Part shown: positions 8,084-16,839 of the stretch, one piece after another | Numbering within the stretch: position 1 is the first letter of the stretch | How the letters are laid out: each line of letters starts with the position of its first letter | DNA from: Alphaproteobacteria bacterium | GTDB taxonomy: Bacteria > Pseudomonadota > Alphaproteobacteria > Bin95 | Reading direction: 5' to 3' | NCBI GenBank assembly: GCA_022824105.1 | Contig: JAJEAZ010000210.1 | Coordinates: 1-37,533, forward strand | DNA: 37,533 nucleotides | The notes under the pieces: model-generated | The model's database searches: none | What the model saw: the letters and a program-made list of their open reading frames with translations, nothing else | What the model was told of the DNA's origin: nothing | Translations under genes and position numbers: made by a program

Positions 8084-11000
8084 TCACAGGCCGAGGTCCA
8101 TGCCACGGCCCCGCCCGCGCTCCGGCGCCGGCATCTCCCGCTCCTTCGGGGACGACACGGGGCCGTCCCGTTCCCGCCCGGCGCCGGTTTCGCGGCCGCG
8201 GTCGGGCTCCCGGCCGGCGGCCTTGTCCGGTTGCGCGGCCTTCTCTTGCGTCTCCCGGCCCGCCTCGCCGATCGCTTCGAGCGCCGCGATGCGCTCGCCG
8301 GTGACGGCCTGGAGCTGCGCCTTCAGCTCCGCCGCGTCGTCGGTGACGAGCTCCGCCCGGTCGCGCGCGCGGCTGATCTCGACGTAGAAGCTCTTCAGCG
8401 TGGTGAGGTGCGGGTGCCTCGCCTCCATCGCGGCGATGACGTTGTCCACCGTGCGGCCCTGGAACGCGTGCACGGTCGAGGCCCAGGCATGGTCGAGATG
8501 GCGAAGCTGCGGATCGTCCCGCCCGAGTTCGAGCTTGCGCCCGTCCTCCAGTTGGAACGTCACCCGGTCCTTGCCGACGGCAAGCACCTCGGCGGTGCGG
8601 CTGTTGACCAGCCCGAGCCCGGCGTCGTTTCGGGTCCAGCGGATGCGGTCGCCGGCGCGCAGCTCGATATCCTCGCGGCGGTAGACCTCGCTGCCGCCCC
8701 GGCGCCCGCCGATCGCGGCGGGCTTCCAGGCGACCGTGCCGCCCTTGCCGTCGTCGAGCAGCACTTCGCGGGCCTTGTGATCGACGCCCGCGACGCGGCG
8801 CTCCTCGCCCTTCTCCACGCCGATGCGCCTGTACGGGCGGTGGAACGCCACCACATCGCCCGCCGCGTAGTTGCCGGCGAGCGCCTTCTCGGCGTTCGTG
8901 TAGCCCTTCGAGACCAGCCGTTCGGACTCCATGGCGGGTCCGTGGATGCGCCCCTCGCGGGCGAGGCGCTCGCGGATATGGCCGTTGATCTCCCGGCGGA
9001 GCTCATGCGAGGGCGCCATCACCCCGGTGTTCTCGCGCGCTTCCGCGTCGAGCCCGAGCCAGCGCGCGGCGACGGCACCGGCGATGTTGTCCGGCTTGAC
9101 CTCCGCGACGTTGTTCCCGAGCTTCTCGAACGCGCGCTCGACGTCGCCCTTCAGGCTCGCCTCGACCGCTTGTTTCAGGTCGGGATCGCGCTGGCGCATG
9201 ATCTCGTCCATCACCGCGGTCCGCATCCCGGCGGCCTGGAGCTGGGCGAAGGGCTTGCCGGCGTCCACCGCGTCGAGCTGCTTCGCGTCGCCCACCAGCA
9301 CCACGCGCGGGATGCGCAACTCGTTCGCGATCCGGAGCAGGTCGCGCGCCTGCACGGTGGAGGCGAGCGAGCCCTCGTCGACCACCAGGATCGTCCTCGC
9401 GTATGCCGCGCGCATCTCCCGCGCGCCCTTCTTCGTCAGCCGTCCTTCGGCGACCCCGGCGTTGCGGGCGAGGAAGCGCTGCAGGGTCTCCGACTCGATG
9501 CCGGCCTCGGTGGCGAGCGTCTGCACCGCCGAGGCCGACGGCGCGAGCCCCGCCATGCGGTATCCCTTCTTCTCCGCGAGCGCCCGCGCGCGGTTCAGCA
9601 TGGTGGTCTTGCCCGTCCCGGCATAGCCCTGAACCCCGACCGTGCGGTCCTTCGCCGACAGGATGAGCTTGACGGCGTCCTTCTGCCCGGCGGTGAGCGG
9701 CCCCCTGCTGAGGTGCGCCTGGACCTGCCAGCCCCGCATCGGCGCCCGGCCGCGGCCTTCGCCCGCGCGCATGAGCGCCACCGTCTCGCGCTCCTCGCCC
9801 ACCGTCCGGTCGAGGCTGAGCGAGTCCTCCGCGCCCGGCATATCCACGGCGTGCAGGTCGCCCGCCTTCTCCAGACCGGCGACCTCGCGCTCGACCTCGC
9901 CGATGCCGATCCTGCCGGGCTCGTGGGCCAGCGCGGCGGCGTACAGGTCGGCGCGCCCGAACACCGCCTCGCGCTCCGAGAGATGCGCCATCGCCCAGGC
10001 CACGGCCTCCGCCGCGGGCGAGGGCGGCGGCGCTTCCGCGCCGGCATCGAGGGCACTTTCGGCCCGGGCGGCGCCGGGGCGTTCTCTCCCCCCGTCCCGT
10101 TGCGCTCCAGGGGCGAGCGTTGCCGCCGCCTGCCGCGCCCCGTTCGGTCCGGTTCCGGGCTCCGGCACGACGTCGGCGCCCGGCGCTTCCCGTTCCGGCA
10201 CGGCGGCCTTCCCGGCCGCGTCGGCAACCAGCGCGGGCGCGTCGAAGCCCAGATCGGCGGCCTGTTTCGTCCACACGCCGCGCAGCTCGTCGCGGTCGAT
10301 GTCGCGCTTCGCGGCCCGCGTCATCAGCGCCGCGCGCTCGGCGACGCGCGGATTGTCGGCCGACGCGCCGAGCCCGCGCTCTTGCATCGCCGCCTCGATC
10401 TCGGCGCGGCGCGAGGAGAACGCCTCGACGACCCCGCGCGGCACGCCGGCGATCTCGAAGCGCCCGTCGGCATGGGTCTTCTCGATGCCGTAGCCGAGCC
10501 GTGAGAGGCCGGCGGCGAGCTCGTTGCGGTAGAGCATGCCGATCAGCTTCTGCCGCTCGTAGAGCCCCTCGTTGGCCATCGAACGCCACTTGCCGTCCTC
10601 GCCCTTCACCATGTTGGCCAGCACCGCATGGGTGTGGAGCTGCGGATCGAGGTTGCGCGAGGTGTCGTGGCGGAAGGTGGCGGCGACGATCTTCTGGTTG
10701 CCCGCCCGCGCAATCTTCCCCGTGCCGGGGTCCTTCATGCGGGTCTGGGCGGCGTTCCGCTCGACCCAGCCGAGGGTTGCCGCCACGGCCCGGTCGTGGG
10801 CCTCGACGATGCGGCGGTCGCCGCCCACCAGCGCGGCGAGGGAGACGGATTTCGGGGCGGAGAAGGTGAGGTCCCGGCCGGGACGGTGCTCGATGCTCCC
10901 GTCCTTGCCCCGGCGGCCCAGCCGCGTGTCCGAGCCGTCCGGCACCCGGCCTTCGAGCACGGCGCGGAAGGTGTCGGGATCGACCGGCCCCTTCAGGCCG

Positions 11001-11131
11001 AGCTCTTCCGCGCCCTTGCCGGCCCAGGCGCTGGCGGCACGGTGCTCGGGGTCGTCCTTCGCGTAGTAGCCGTCGCGCTCGTAGTAGGACGCGCCCTGGG
11101 CGGCCGAGGCGAGCGCCCCGATCGAGAGCAT
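8084..11131 (-). CDS. traI: MobF-family conjugative relaxase/helicase TraI (TrwC-like)
   Basis: The protein nicks the transfer origin, stays covalently bound to the cut strand and unwinds it for export. The 1015-residue product begins with the TrwC relaxase domain: candidate catalytic tyrosines at 17/18 and 22/23 (SYYERDGYY), and the metal-binding His triad at H156, H167 and H169 (FRHDTSRNLDPQLHTHA). A RecD/UvrD-like helicase follows: Walker A GYAGTGKT (503-510), Walker B VVDEGS (about 584-589) and a late WASTVHAFQGRT motif. Length is close to R388 TrwC (966 aa) and well short of F TraI (1756 aa). The tail is charged and low-complexity. ATG 11131 is one base past the traD stop (TGACATG), indicating translational coupling; an upstream frame start at 11431 overlaps traD and is rejected. 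Confidence 0.95.
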   Translation of the reverse strand: MLSIGALASAAQGASYYERDGYYAKDDPEHRAASAWAGKGAEELGLKGPVDPDTFRAVLEGRVPDGSDTRLGRRGKDGSIEHRPGRDLTFSAPKSVSLAALVGGDRRIVEAHDRAVAATLGWVERNAAQTRMKDPGTGKIARAGNQKIVAATFRHDTSRNLDPQLHTHAVLANMVKGEDGKWRSMANEGLYERQKLIGMLYRNELAAGLSRLGYGIEKTHADGRFEIAGVPRGVVEAFSSRRAEIEAAMQERGLGASADNPRVAERAALMTRAAKRDIDRDELRGVWTKQAADLGFDAPALVADAAGKAAVPEREAPGADVVPEPGTGPNGARQAAATLAPGAQRDGGRERPGAARAESALDAGAEAPPPSPAAEAVAWAMAHLSEREAVFGRADLYAAALAHEPGRIGIGEVEREVAGLEKAGDLHAVDMPGAEDSLSLDRTVGEERETVALMRAGEGRGRAPMRGWQVQAHLSRGPLTAGQKDAVKLILSAKDRTVGVQGYAGTGKTTMLNRARALAEKKGYRMAGLAPSASAVQTLATEAGIESETLQRFLARNAGVAEGRLTKKGAREMRAAYARTILVVDEGSLASTVQARDLLRIANELRIPRVVLVGDAKQLDAVDAGKPFAQLQAAGMRTAVMDEIMRQRDPDLKQAVEASLKGDVERAFEKLGNNVAEVKPDNIAGAVAARWLGLDAEARENTGVMAPSHELRREINGHIRERLAREGRIHGPAMESERLVSKGYTNAEKALAGNYAAGDVVAFHRPYRRIGVEKGEERRVAGVDHKAREVLLDDGKGGTVAWKPAAIGGRRGGSEVYRREDIELRAGDRIRWTRNDAGLGLVNSRTAEVLAVGKDRVTFQLEDGRKLELGRDDPQLRHLDHAWASTVHAFQGRTVDNVIAAMEARHPHLTTLKSFYVEISRARDRAELVTDDAAELKAQLQAVTGERIAALEAIGEAGRETQEKAAQPDKAAGREPDRGRETGAGRERDGPVSSPKEREMPAPERGRGRGMDLGL

Positions 11132-11132
11132 G

Positions 11133-13205
11133 TCAGCCCCAGTCGGGGCGGGTGGCGGCGGGCTTCGCCGCCGCTCCGGCAGCAGCAGCCCCGGCGGCGC
11201 GCGGCGGCTCCGTCCCCGTTCCGGCCTCGCGGTCGTCGGATGCGCCGCCCGATCCCGTCTCCGCACCGCCGCCCGCCATGACGCCCTCGGCCTCTCCGGC
11301 GGCCGCCTCCAGGTCGAGCTCGCCCTGGAGGGACGGCCCGCAGGGGTCGGCCGGTCCGGTCCCGCCGTCCGGGGTTTCGCCCACCGGCGCCGGAAGGGGG
11401 AGACCGCCGTCGGCCGGCGAAGTGGGCACACCGCCGCCGCCGGATTTCATGGCGCCGCCGTACTCCACGCGCGGCACGAACCGTTCCGCCCTGGCCGGCC
11501 GGGCGGTGTATCTCAGGCGGATCGAGGCGACCGGGAAGGGGCCGGGGAACTTGAGATAGCCGTGCAGGTTCTCAAGCCGCATGATCTCCGACGGCAGCGC
11601 CAGCGCCCGGAGCTCGCGGCGCGGCGTCAGGCTCACGCCGTCGCGGATCGTGTTGGCGCCGTAGGAGTAGCCTTCCGACACCTCCTCGACCTCGGCACGG
11701 CCCAGGCTGTCGGCCGACCACTGCGCCGTGTCCCGGTCCGGCGCGGCGAGCACGACGCGCGTGCCGCAGAGGCCCGAGATGGTCTCCGCGCCGTTCCTGC
11801 CGTAGAGGTCGCGCAGCGCCGAGGCGACCTGGACGCCGAGCACGAAGCAGCCGCCGAACTGGCGCGATTCGGCAAGCCCCGGCTGGAGCGAGGGCACCTG
11901 GTGCAGGGTGGGGAGCTCGTCGAGGATGACCCAGATGCGCCTGTCCGGTCCCTGCGCGAGCGACAGCATGGCGTTCACCGCGATCTCCAGCCAGGTCGAG
12001 ATGAGCCCGCGCAGGGACGCGTGCTGGTCGCCGCGCGAGGTGAGGAACAGGAACCCGTCCCGGTCCTCGTCCGATATCCACTCCCGGATCGAGAACGGCT
12101 CCCCCTCGTCGGGCAGGAACTCGAGCGCGCCCAGGTTCGCGGTGAGCATGGCGCGCACCGAGAGGGCGGTCTTGGGGTTGTCGGGATCGACGATGGACTG
12201 CGCCACCGTGCCCTCCATGGCCTCGGCGAGCGCCGTCAGGTCGGTCTTCAGCAGGTGGTCGACCAGGACCTTGTTGTCCTTCACCCCCTTCTGGCGCAGC
12301 ACCCCGGCGCCGTTGGAGAAGAGCTGGCGGGCCGCCGTCACCCAGAACGGATCGACGGTGTCCTTCTGCTGGGGGATGAGCGCGGCGGCCATCATGTCGA
12401 AGTCGCGCGGGTTGCGGGCCTCCAGGAAGGGCGACCAGCGCGGCGCCCTGGCGTCCAGAGGATTGAGCAGCACGTCGCGGTCCTCGTCGAAGAACGCTGC
12501 CGTGTAGCTCCCCATCTTGTCGTAGACGACGCAGCGCTCGCCGCGGGCGCGGATCTGGGCGACCAGGTCCGAGATCAGCACCGTCTTGCCCGAGCCGGTG
12601 GTGCCCGAGACGATGGTGTGCTGGGTCTCGGTCCTCTCCGGATACGGGATGCCGGCGATGCTCCAGGGCCGCATGCGCTGCCCGCCCGGCATCCGGTCGA
12701 GCGCGCGCAGATGCGGCGGGCGCAGCCGGCGGCGCAGCTCGGCCGCCGTGACCAGCTCCGCGCCCCTGAGACGCCTGCGCCGCCCGAGCTGCGCGCCGCG
12801 CCACCAGAACGCGGCGAGGAACAGCGCGATGATGCCGAGCCCCGCCTTCGCGCCGAGCCAGGCGCTCGCGAACATCTCCCGCCTGATCCGCTCGCGCGCC
12901 CGCCAGGCCGGGACCGAGGCCGCGATGTCGCGGATCGTGAGCACCCGGCGCGTGCCGTCCGGGAACGCGATCTCCTGGCCCGAGTCGGGCTCGTAGCCGA
13001 GCGCGAGCTTCGCCTCGGCGAGCGTCACCATGCCGGCCGCGTACCACTCGGCGCCGTCGGTGCTGTCCCACAGGTTCCAGGCCGGGACGGCCACCGTCAT
13101 GAAGGCGGACAGCATGAGGGCCGCCTTGAACAGCTGCCCCCACATGCGGATCGCGTGGAAGACGGTCTGGCCGCCCCTGAGCGTGCTGCCGCCGATGCCG
13201 CGCAT
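11133..13205 (-). CDS. traD: Type IV coupling protein TraD
   Basis: This is the inner-membrane ATPase that links the relaxosome to the secretion channel. Of its 690 residues, the N-terminus has two membrane segments (about 25-45 and 118-135) flanking a small periplasmic loop. The ATPase domain has Walker A GTTGSGKT (201-208) and Walker B VILDE (426-430), with a QFGG-type motif soon after. The C-terminal ~150 residues are Pro/Gly/Ala-rich and disordered. GGGAGA lies 8 bases before the ATG. It is transcribed with traI, directly upstream of it. The intergenic stretch above it (13206-13334) is shared with a divergent small membrane-protein gene, so the traD-traI unit probably has its own promoter apart from the long tra operon. 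Confidence 0.95.
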   Translation of the reverse strand: MRGIGGSTLRGGQTVFHAIRMWGQLFKAALMLSAFMTVAVPAWNLWDSTDGAEWYAAGMVTLAEAKLALGYEPDSGQEIAFPDGTRRVLTIRDIAASVPAWRARERIRREMFASAWLGAKAGLGIIALFLAAFWWRGAQLGRRRRLRGAELVTAAELRRRLRPPHLRALDRMPGGQRMRPWSIAGIPYPERTETQHTIVSGTTGSGKTVLISDLVAQIRARGERCVVYDKMGSYTAAFFDEDRDVLLNPLDARAPRWSPFLEARNPRDFDMMAAALIPQQKDTVDPFWVTAARQLFSNGAGVLRQKGVKDNKVLVDHLLKTDLTALAEAMEGTVAQSIVDPDNPKTALSVRAMLTANLGALEFLPDEGEPFSIREWISDEDRDGFLFLTSRGDQHASLRGLISTWLEIAVNAMLSLAQGPDRRIWVILDELPTLHQVPSLQPGLAESRQFGGCFVLGVQVASALRDLYGRNGAETISGLCGTRVVLAAPDRDTAQWSADSLGRAEVEEVSEGYSYGANTIRDGVSLTPRRELRALALPSEIMRLENLHGYLKFPGPFPVASIRLRYTARPARAERFVPRVEYGGAMKSGGGGVPTSPADGGLPLPAPVGETPDGGTGPADPCGPSLQGELDLEAAAGEAEGVMAGGGAETGSGGASDDREAGTGTEPPRAAGAAAAGAAAKPAATRPDWG

Positions 13206-13334
13206 GGCGATTTCTCCCTTGTCTGGCGTTCAACGCCCCGTGGAGGCGGAGGCCGGCGGAGGCGGGGCGAACGGGACCGGGCCGGAGTGGGCCCGGGATT
13301 CCCATCCGCGCCCGCGCCGGTATGATGGAGGCAC

Positions 13335-13706
13335 ATGGACATGACGCGAACATCCAGTGGAAGCGCCGGCTCTCCGGCCCCCGCGCGGCGCCGGTCCACC
13401 TGGCGCGAACGCCTCTTCGTGCTCGGCGGATTTGCCGTGGCCGCGCTCTACACCACCGCCTCGCTCGCCCTCGGGGCCGGCGCGGAAGCGATCGGGCCGC
13501 TGTGGTTGGCGGCGGTCCTCTGGACCGTGCTCGCCAGCCTCGCGGCCGCGCTGTGGCAGGGCTTCCGGCACCGCGACTGGTCGCCGTTCCGCCGCTACCG
13601 GCTTCCGGACGGCGACCGCGACACCTTCGACTGGGGCACCAGGACCGGCTCCTATGCCTATCTGCGCATCCAGGAGGAGCACGAACGGCTGATGCGCCGG
13701 GACTGA
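13335..13706 (+). CDS. Small inner-membrane protein between traG and traD
   Basis: A 123-residue protein with a basic Arg/Ser-rich N-terminus, two hydrophobic segments (about 28-48 and 53-73) and a charged cytoplasmic-type tail (RYRLPDGDRDTFDW onward). It is read opposite to the tra genes, divergent from traD and tail-to-tail with traG (14 bp between stops). GGAGG lies only three bases from the first ATG, so the second ATG at 13341 may be the real start. I do not recognise the family. In F, the region between traG and traD encodes the exclusion proteins TraS and TraT; by position this gene could be an exclusion protein, but that is inference only. Confidence 0.7.
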   Translation: MDMTRTSSGSAGSPAPARRRSTWRERLFVLGGFAVAALYTTASLALGAGAEAIGPLWLAAVLWTVLASLAAALWQGFRHRDWSPFRRYRLPDGDRDTFDWGTRTGSYAYLRIQEEHERLMRRD

Positions 13707-13720
13707 CGGCGGGACCCGCA

Positions 13721-16627
13721 TCACGGCGAGGCGTCCCCCCAGCCCTTCTCGTCCGGGGGAGGCCTGTTCGCCTCCACTCCGTCGGGCGCGGCGTTTTGCG
13801 CGGTGCCGAACAGCTTTCCGGCGAGCCACCCGCCGACGAGCGGCAGGTTCTCGGTGGCGTGGTGCTCGAACGGCTTCTCGGTCTCCGCCGCGACCCCGGC
13901 GCGGCCTTCCGCCGCCTCGTCCTTCGTCACCGTCTCCCGCGCCTCGCGCGCCGAGCCCTTCATGATGAGATCGGTCTTCGTCTCGACCCGCTCGCCCAGC
14001 GCCGCCGCCTCGACCTCGCCGGGAACAGGCGCGTCCGCGACATACGCCCGGTCGCGCACCCCTTCCGACCAGCCGCCATACGCCGCCGCGGTCTTGCGGC
14101 CGTATTCGCCGCGCAGCTCGCCCGCGGCGCTTTCGTATTCCGCAACGCCGCCGACCGAGGCCGGATCGGGGCCGGCCGGCGCCGGGAACCTCTCCGCGAT
14201 GAACGCCGCCGCGTGCTCCCTGAGCGCCTCGGCGTCCTCCGGCGTCTGCACCGAGATCAGGTTGGTGGCGCCAGCGGCGCCGATCGGCCTGCCGTCCGCG
14301 CCCTCGCGCTCCGAGAGCCAGTCGAAGAAGGGCTGGGCGAGATCGCGCTCGACCGCCTGCGCGTCGCTCCTCACCAGCGCCGCCTGCTCCAGGTGGCTCT
14401 CCGACTCGCTGCGGGCCAGCGAGGCCCGCTCCTGGAAGCTGCGCATGCGGGTGAGATTGGCGTTGAGGCTCTCCTCCAGGGCGGCCGCCTCGCTCATCCC
14501 CGTCGCCGCCGAGTAGCGCCGCGAGGCCTCCGCCACCCGGCCCCAGGTCTCGGTCACCCCGTGCTGGCGGTCGTACTCCCGCATCCGGTTCCAGGCGTCG
14601 CTCTCGATGGTCTCGCCGCGCCAGGTCGCGCTCCCGCTCGCGCCGAGCTGGACGATCTTGTCCAGCCCGCCGCCGATCTTCGCCTCGCCGGTCAGCACCG
14701 CGGCCTGGTTCTTGGTGATGCCGCCGATCTCGGCGAGCTTCTCGTAATGCGATTCGAGAGCCTGCACCTGTGCGCTTTCGCTCTCGGTGACGCCCCGCGC
14801 GAACGCCTCCCCGGTGCTGACGTCATGGCTGTAGCGCTCCACCAGCCCCGTCGCGTCGGTGACCGCGGCGTTCCGGGCCATGCCGACCTGCACGTCCCAG
14901 CTGCGGGCGAGCGAGCGCGCCTCGGCCGCGCGGGTCTCGTGGCTGGCCGCGAGCGACTCCGAGAGCCTGACCCCGGCGGCCGGGATGCGGCTGGTGGCGC
15001 TACCGGCATCCACCACCACGGTCCCGTCGCCGGTCACGGTGAACCCCGCCCCGGCCGGCGCGTAGCCGGTATAGCGGTCGGTGTCGACATGCATCGAGGT
15101 GCGGACCTGGCGCCCCTCCAGCGTCGCGAAGCGGTGCGTGTCATAGCCGGTGTTGGCCAATGACAGGTTGCCCGTCGTGCCCTCGTGCGCGGCCGAGGAC
15201 GCCGCGTCCTGGCCCACGGCCAGCACCGAGGTCGCGAGCACCGTCGCCTTGGAGAGCCCGTAGGCGAGCGCGGCGGCGAGGAACGGCACCGACATCGAGA
15301 GGTATCCCGACATCACCGCCACGTCCGACGCCACGGCCCGGATGCCAGCCTGCGCCACCAGCGAGATGCCGATATCGCCGCCGGGCATCAGCGCGGCGGC
15401 CTGCATCCTTTCCGCCGCCTCGCCCATCGAGATGCGGTGCAGCACCGCGTAGAGCGGCCCCCACGATTGCAGCCAGACGAGCCCGGTGACGTAGGAGCGG
15501 AAGATCGCCCCGCCCGCAGGCGTCAGCATCAGCAGCACCGCCATCGGGAAGGCCCCGACATAGAGGCACTCGAAGACGATCCGCAGCAGCGGCACCCAGG
15601 TCTCGGCCTGGCGCCCGATGGCCCGGTAGGCCGAGACGGTCTGCGCCTGCGCCCTTGCCTCGGTGTACGCCCTGAGCGCCGCCGCGTTGCCGGCCTCGGC
15701 CGCCCACTGCTCGCCCGCGTCGTGGACGGCGTTCAGCACCATCTGCTGGCGCATGATCTCCGCCGCCGAGCGCGACGCGCCGATGAGGAAGTCGTGCGCG
15801 GCCGGCAGCGCCGCCAGCAGCTCCGCGCGCGCCAGCGCGTCGGTCCTCGCCCCGGGGAAGATGCGCCGCCCGAACACCGCGCCCGCGCGCTGGATCTCGG
15901 CGTTCCACTGCGCGTTGAGACGCCCCGCGGCGTCGCGGCAGGTGACGATCGCGCGGTCGATCGTCGTCGCGCCGCCGGCGCCCGCCGCGCCGCGCGTCGC
16001 GAACTCGACCATGCGCGCGGGCGAGGCCCCGGCGGACGGCGTGCCGCTGGCGGTGACCAGGGACCATAGATCGGTCGACTCCCTCAGGTCGTCGGCCGTG
16101 ACGTGGCCGAGCAGCAGCGCGTGGAACACGCACTGGCGGGCGTAGTTGCGGACGTTGCGTGCGAACACCGCGTCGGTGATCTCGAGCCGCGTCGCCTTGG
16201 CCGCGAGCCTGGCCCCGAAGATCAGCCCGTGCCTCTGGTAGGCGAGGTCGTTCGGCAGCGTGAACGCCTGCTCGGTGAGGCGCGTCAGCCCGTCGCCCAC
16301 CTGGCTCGTCACCGACGCGAACAGCGCGAGGCCGATGGGCACGTTGTCGACCACGGCGGGCGCGAGCGCCGGGTCGAGCCGGTCCACCACCCGCACCGTC
16401 GCCTTGGGCACGATCATCGCGCCCCACACCGCGACGAAGAGCAGGATCCACTTCGCGTTGTCCTTCCACGAGCCGCCGAAGGCCGTCCGGAACAGCACCC
16501 AGCCGAGCCCGGCGATGCCGGCAAGCTGGGCAAGCGTGATATAGGCCCCGCCGCCGGTGATTGCCGCGACGGCGTTCAGCAGGTCGACGAGGTAGACGCC
16601 GCCGCCCAGTGTGAAGATCTCGAACAT
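13721..16627 (-). CDS. traG: Conjugal transfer mating-pair stabilisation protein TraG
   Basis: 968 residues, close to F TraG (938). The N-terminus carries the membrane-embedded TraG_N domain: hydrophobic segments at about 8-60 and 65-85, then a cluster around 335-480 including a FECLYVGAFPMAVLLML segment and a WLQSWGPLYAVLHRI segment. The C-terminal ~450 residues are soluble, helical and periplasmic, with long Ala/Glu-rich coiled-coil stretches. F TraG acts in pilus assembly through its N-terminus and in mating-pair stabilisation and entry exclusion through its C-terminus. It is the last gene of the long operon, 212 bp after traH, the widest spacing in the operon. GC content is visibly higher than in the genes upstream. 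An AAAGAG stretch precedes the ATG. Confidence 0.93.
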   Translation of the reverse strand: MFEIFTLGGGVYLVDLLNAVAAITGGGAYITLAQLAGIAGLGWVLFRTAFGGSWKDNAKWILLFVAVWGAMIVPKATVRVVDRLDPALAPAVVDNVPIGLALFASVTSQVGDGLTRLTEQAFTLPNDLAYQRHGLIFGARLAAKATRLEITDAVFARNVRNYARQCVFHALLLGHVTADDLRESTDLWSLVTASGTPSAGASPARMVEFATRGAAGAGGATTIDRAIVTCRDAAGRLNAQWNAEIQRAGAVFGRRIFPGARTDALARAELLAALPAAHDFLIGASRSAAEIMRQQMVLNAVHDAGEQWAAEAGNAAALRAYTEARAQAQTVSAYRAIGRQAETWVPLLRIVFECLYVGAFPMAVLLMLTPAGGAIFRSYVTGLVWLQSWGPLYAVLHRISMGEAAERMQAAALMPGGDIGISLVAQAGIRAVASDVAVMSGYLSMSVPFLAAALAYGLSKATVLATSVLAVGQDAASSAAHEGTTGNLSLANTGYDTHRFATLEGRQVRTSMHVDTDRYTGYAPAGAGFTVTGDGTVVVDAGSATSRIPAAGVRLSESLAASHETRAAEARSLARSWDVQVGMARNAAVTDATGLVERYSHDVSTGEAFARGVTESESAQVQALESHYEKLAEIGGITKNQAAVLTGEAKIGGGLDKIVQLGASGSATWRGETIESDAWNRMREYDRQHGVTETWGRVAEASRRYSAATGMSEAAALEESLNANLTRMRSFQERASLARSESESHLEQAALVRSDAQAVERDLAQPFFDWLSEREGADGRPIGAAGATNLISVQTPEDAEALREHAAAFIAERFPAPAGPDPASVGGVAEYESAAGELRGEYGRKTAAAYGGWSEGVRDRAYVADAPVPGEVEAAALGERVETKTDLIMKGSAREARETVTKDEAAEGRAGVAAETEKPFEHHATENLPLVGGWLAGKLFGTAQNAAPDGVEANRPPPDEKGWGDASP

Positions 16628-16839
16628 CTCTTTGCGGTCCGGTTACCGGTTGTTGAATTTGGGATGAATCGGCGATGGCTGGTGCCTTCGGGCGTCTTTT
16701 TGGGTGTCCCGCCATCCGTGCCTCCCGTCGGCAATTTCCGTCTCCCCCCTATCCGCAACCCCTCCCTTCCACTTCTTCTCCCGTGCGCTTTCCGTTCCTT
16801 TCTTTGTCGATCTTTTCCGGCATTGGTCCCGCCAGCGCC

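Noticed and set aside
11132-11431. N-terminal extension of TraI to 11431
   Set aside because: The added residues lie inside traD in another frame and are Arg/Pro-rich; the relaxase domain begins at ATG 11131, coupled to the traD stop.
16750-16825. 24-codon frame after traH on the minus strand
   Set aside because: Too short and charged, without homology or a clear ribosome site.
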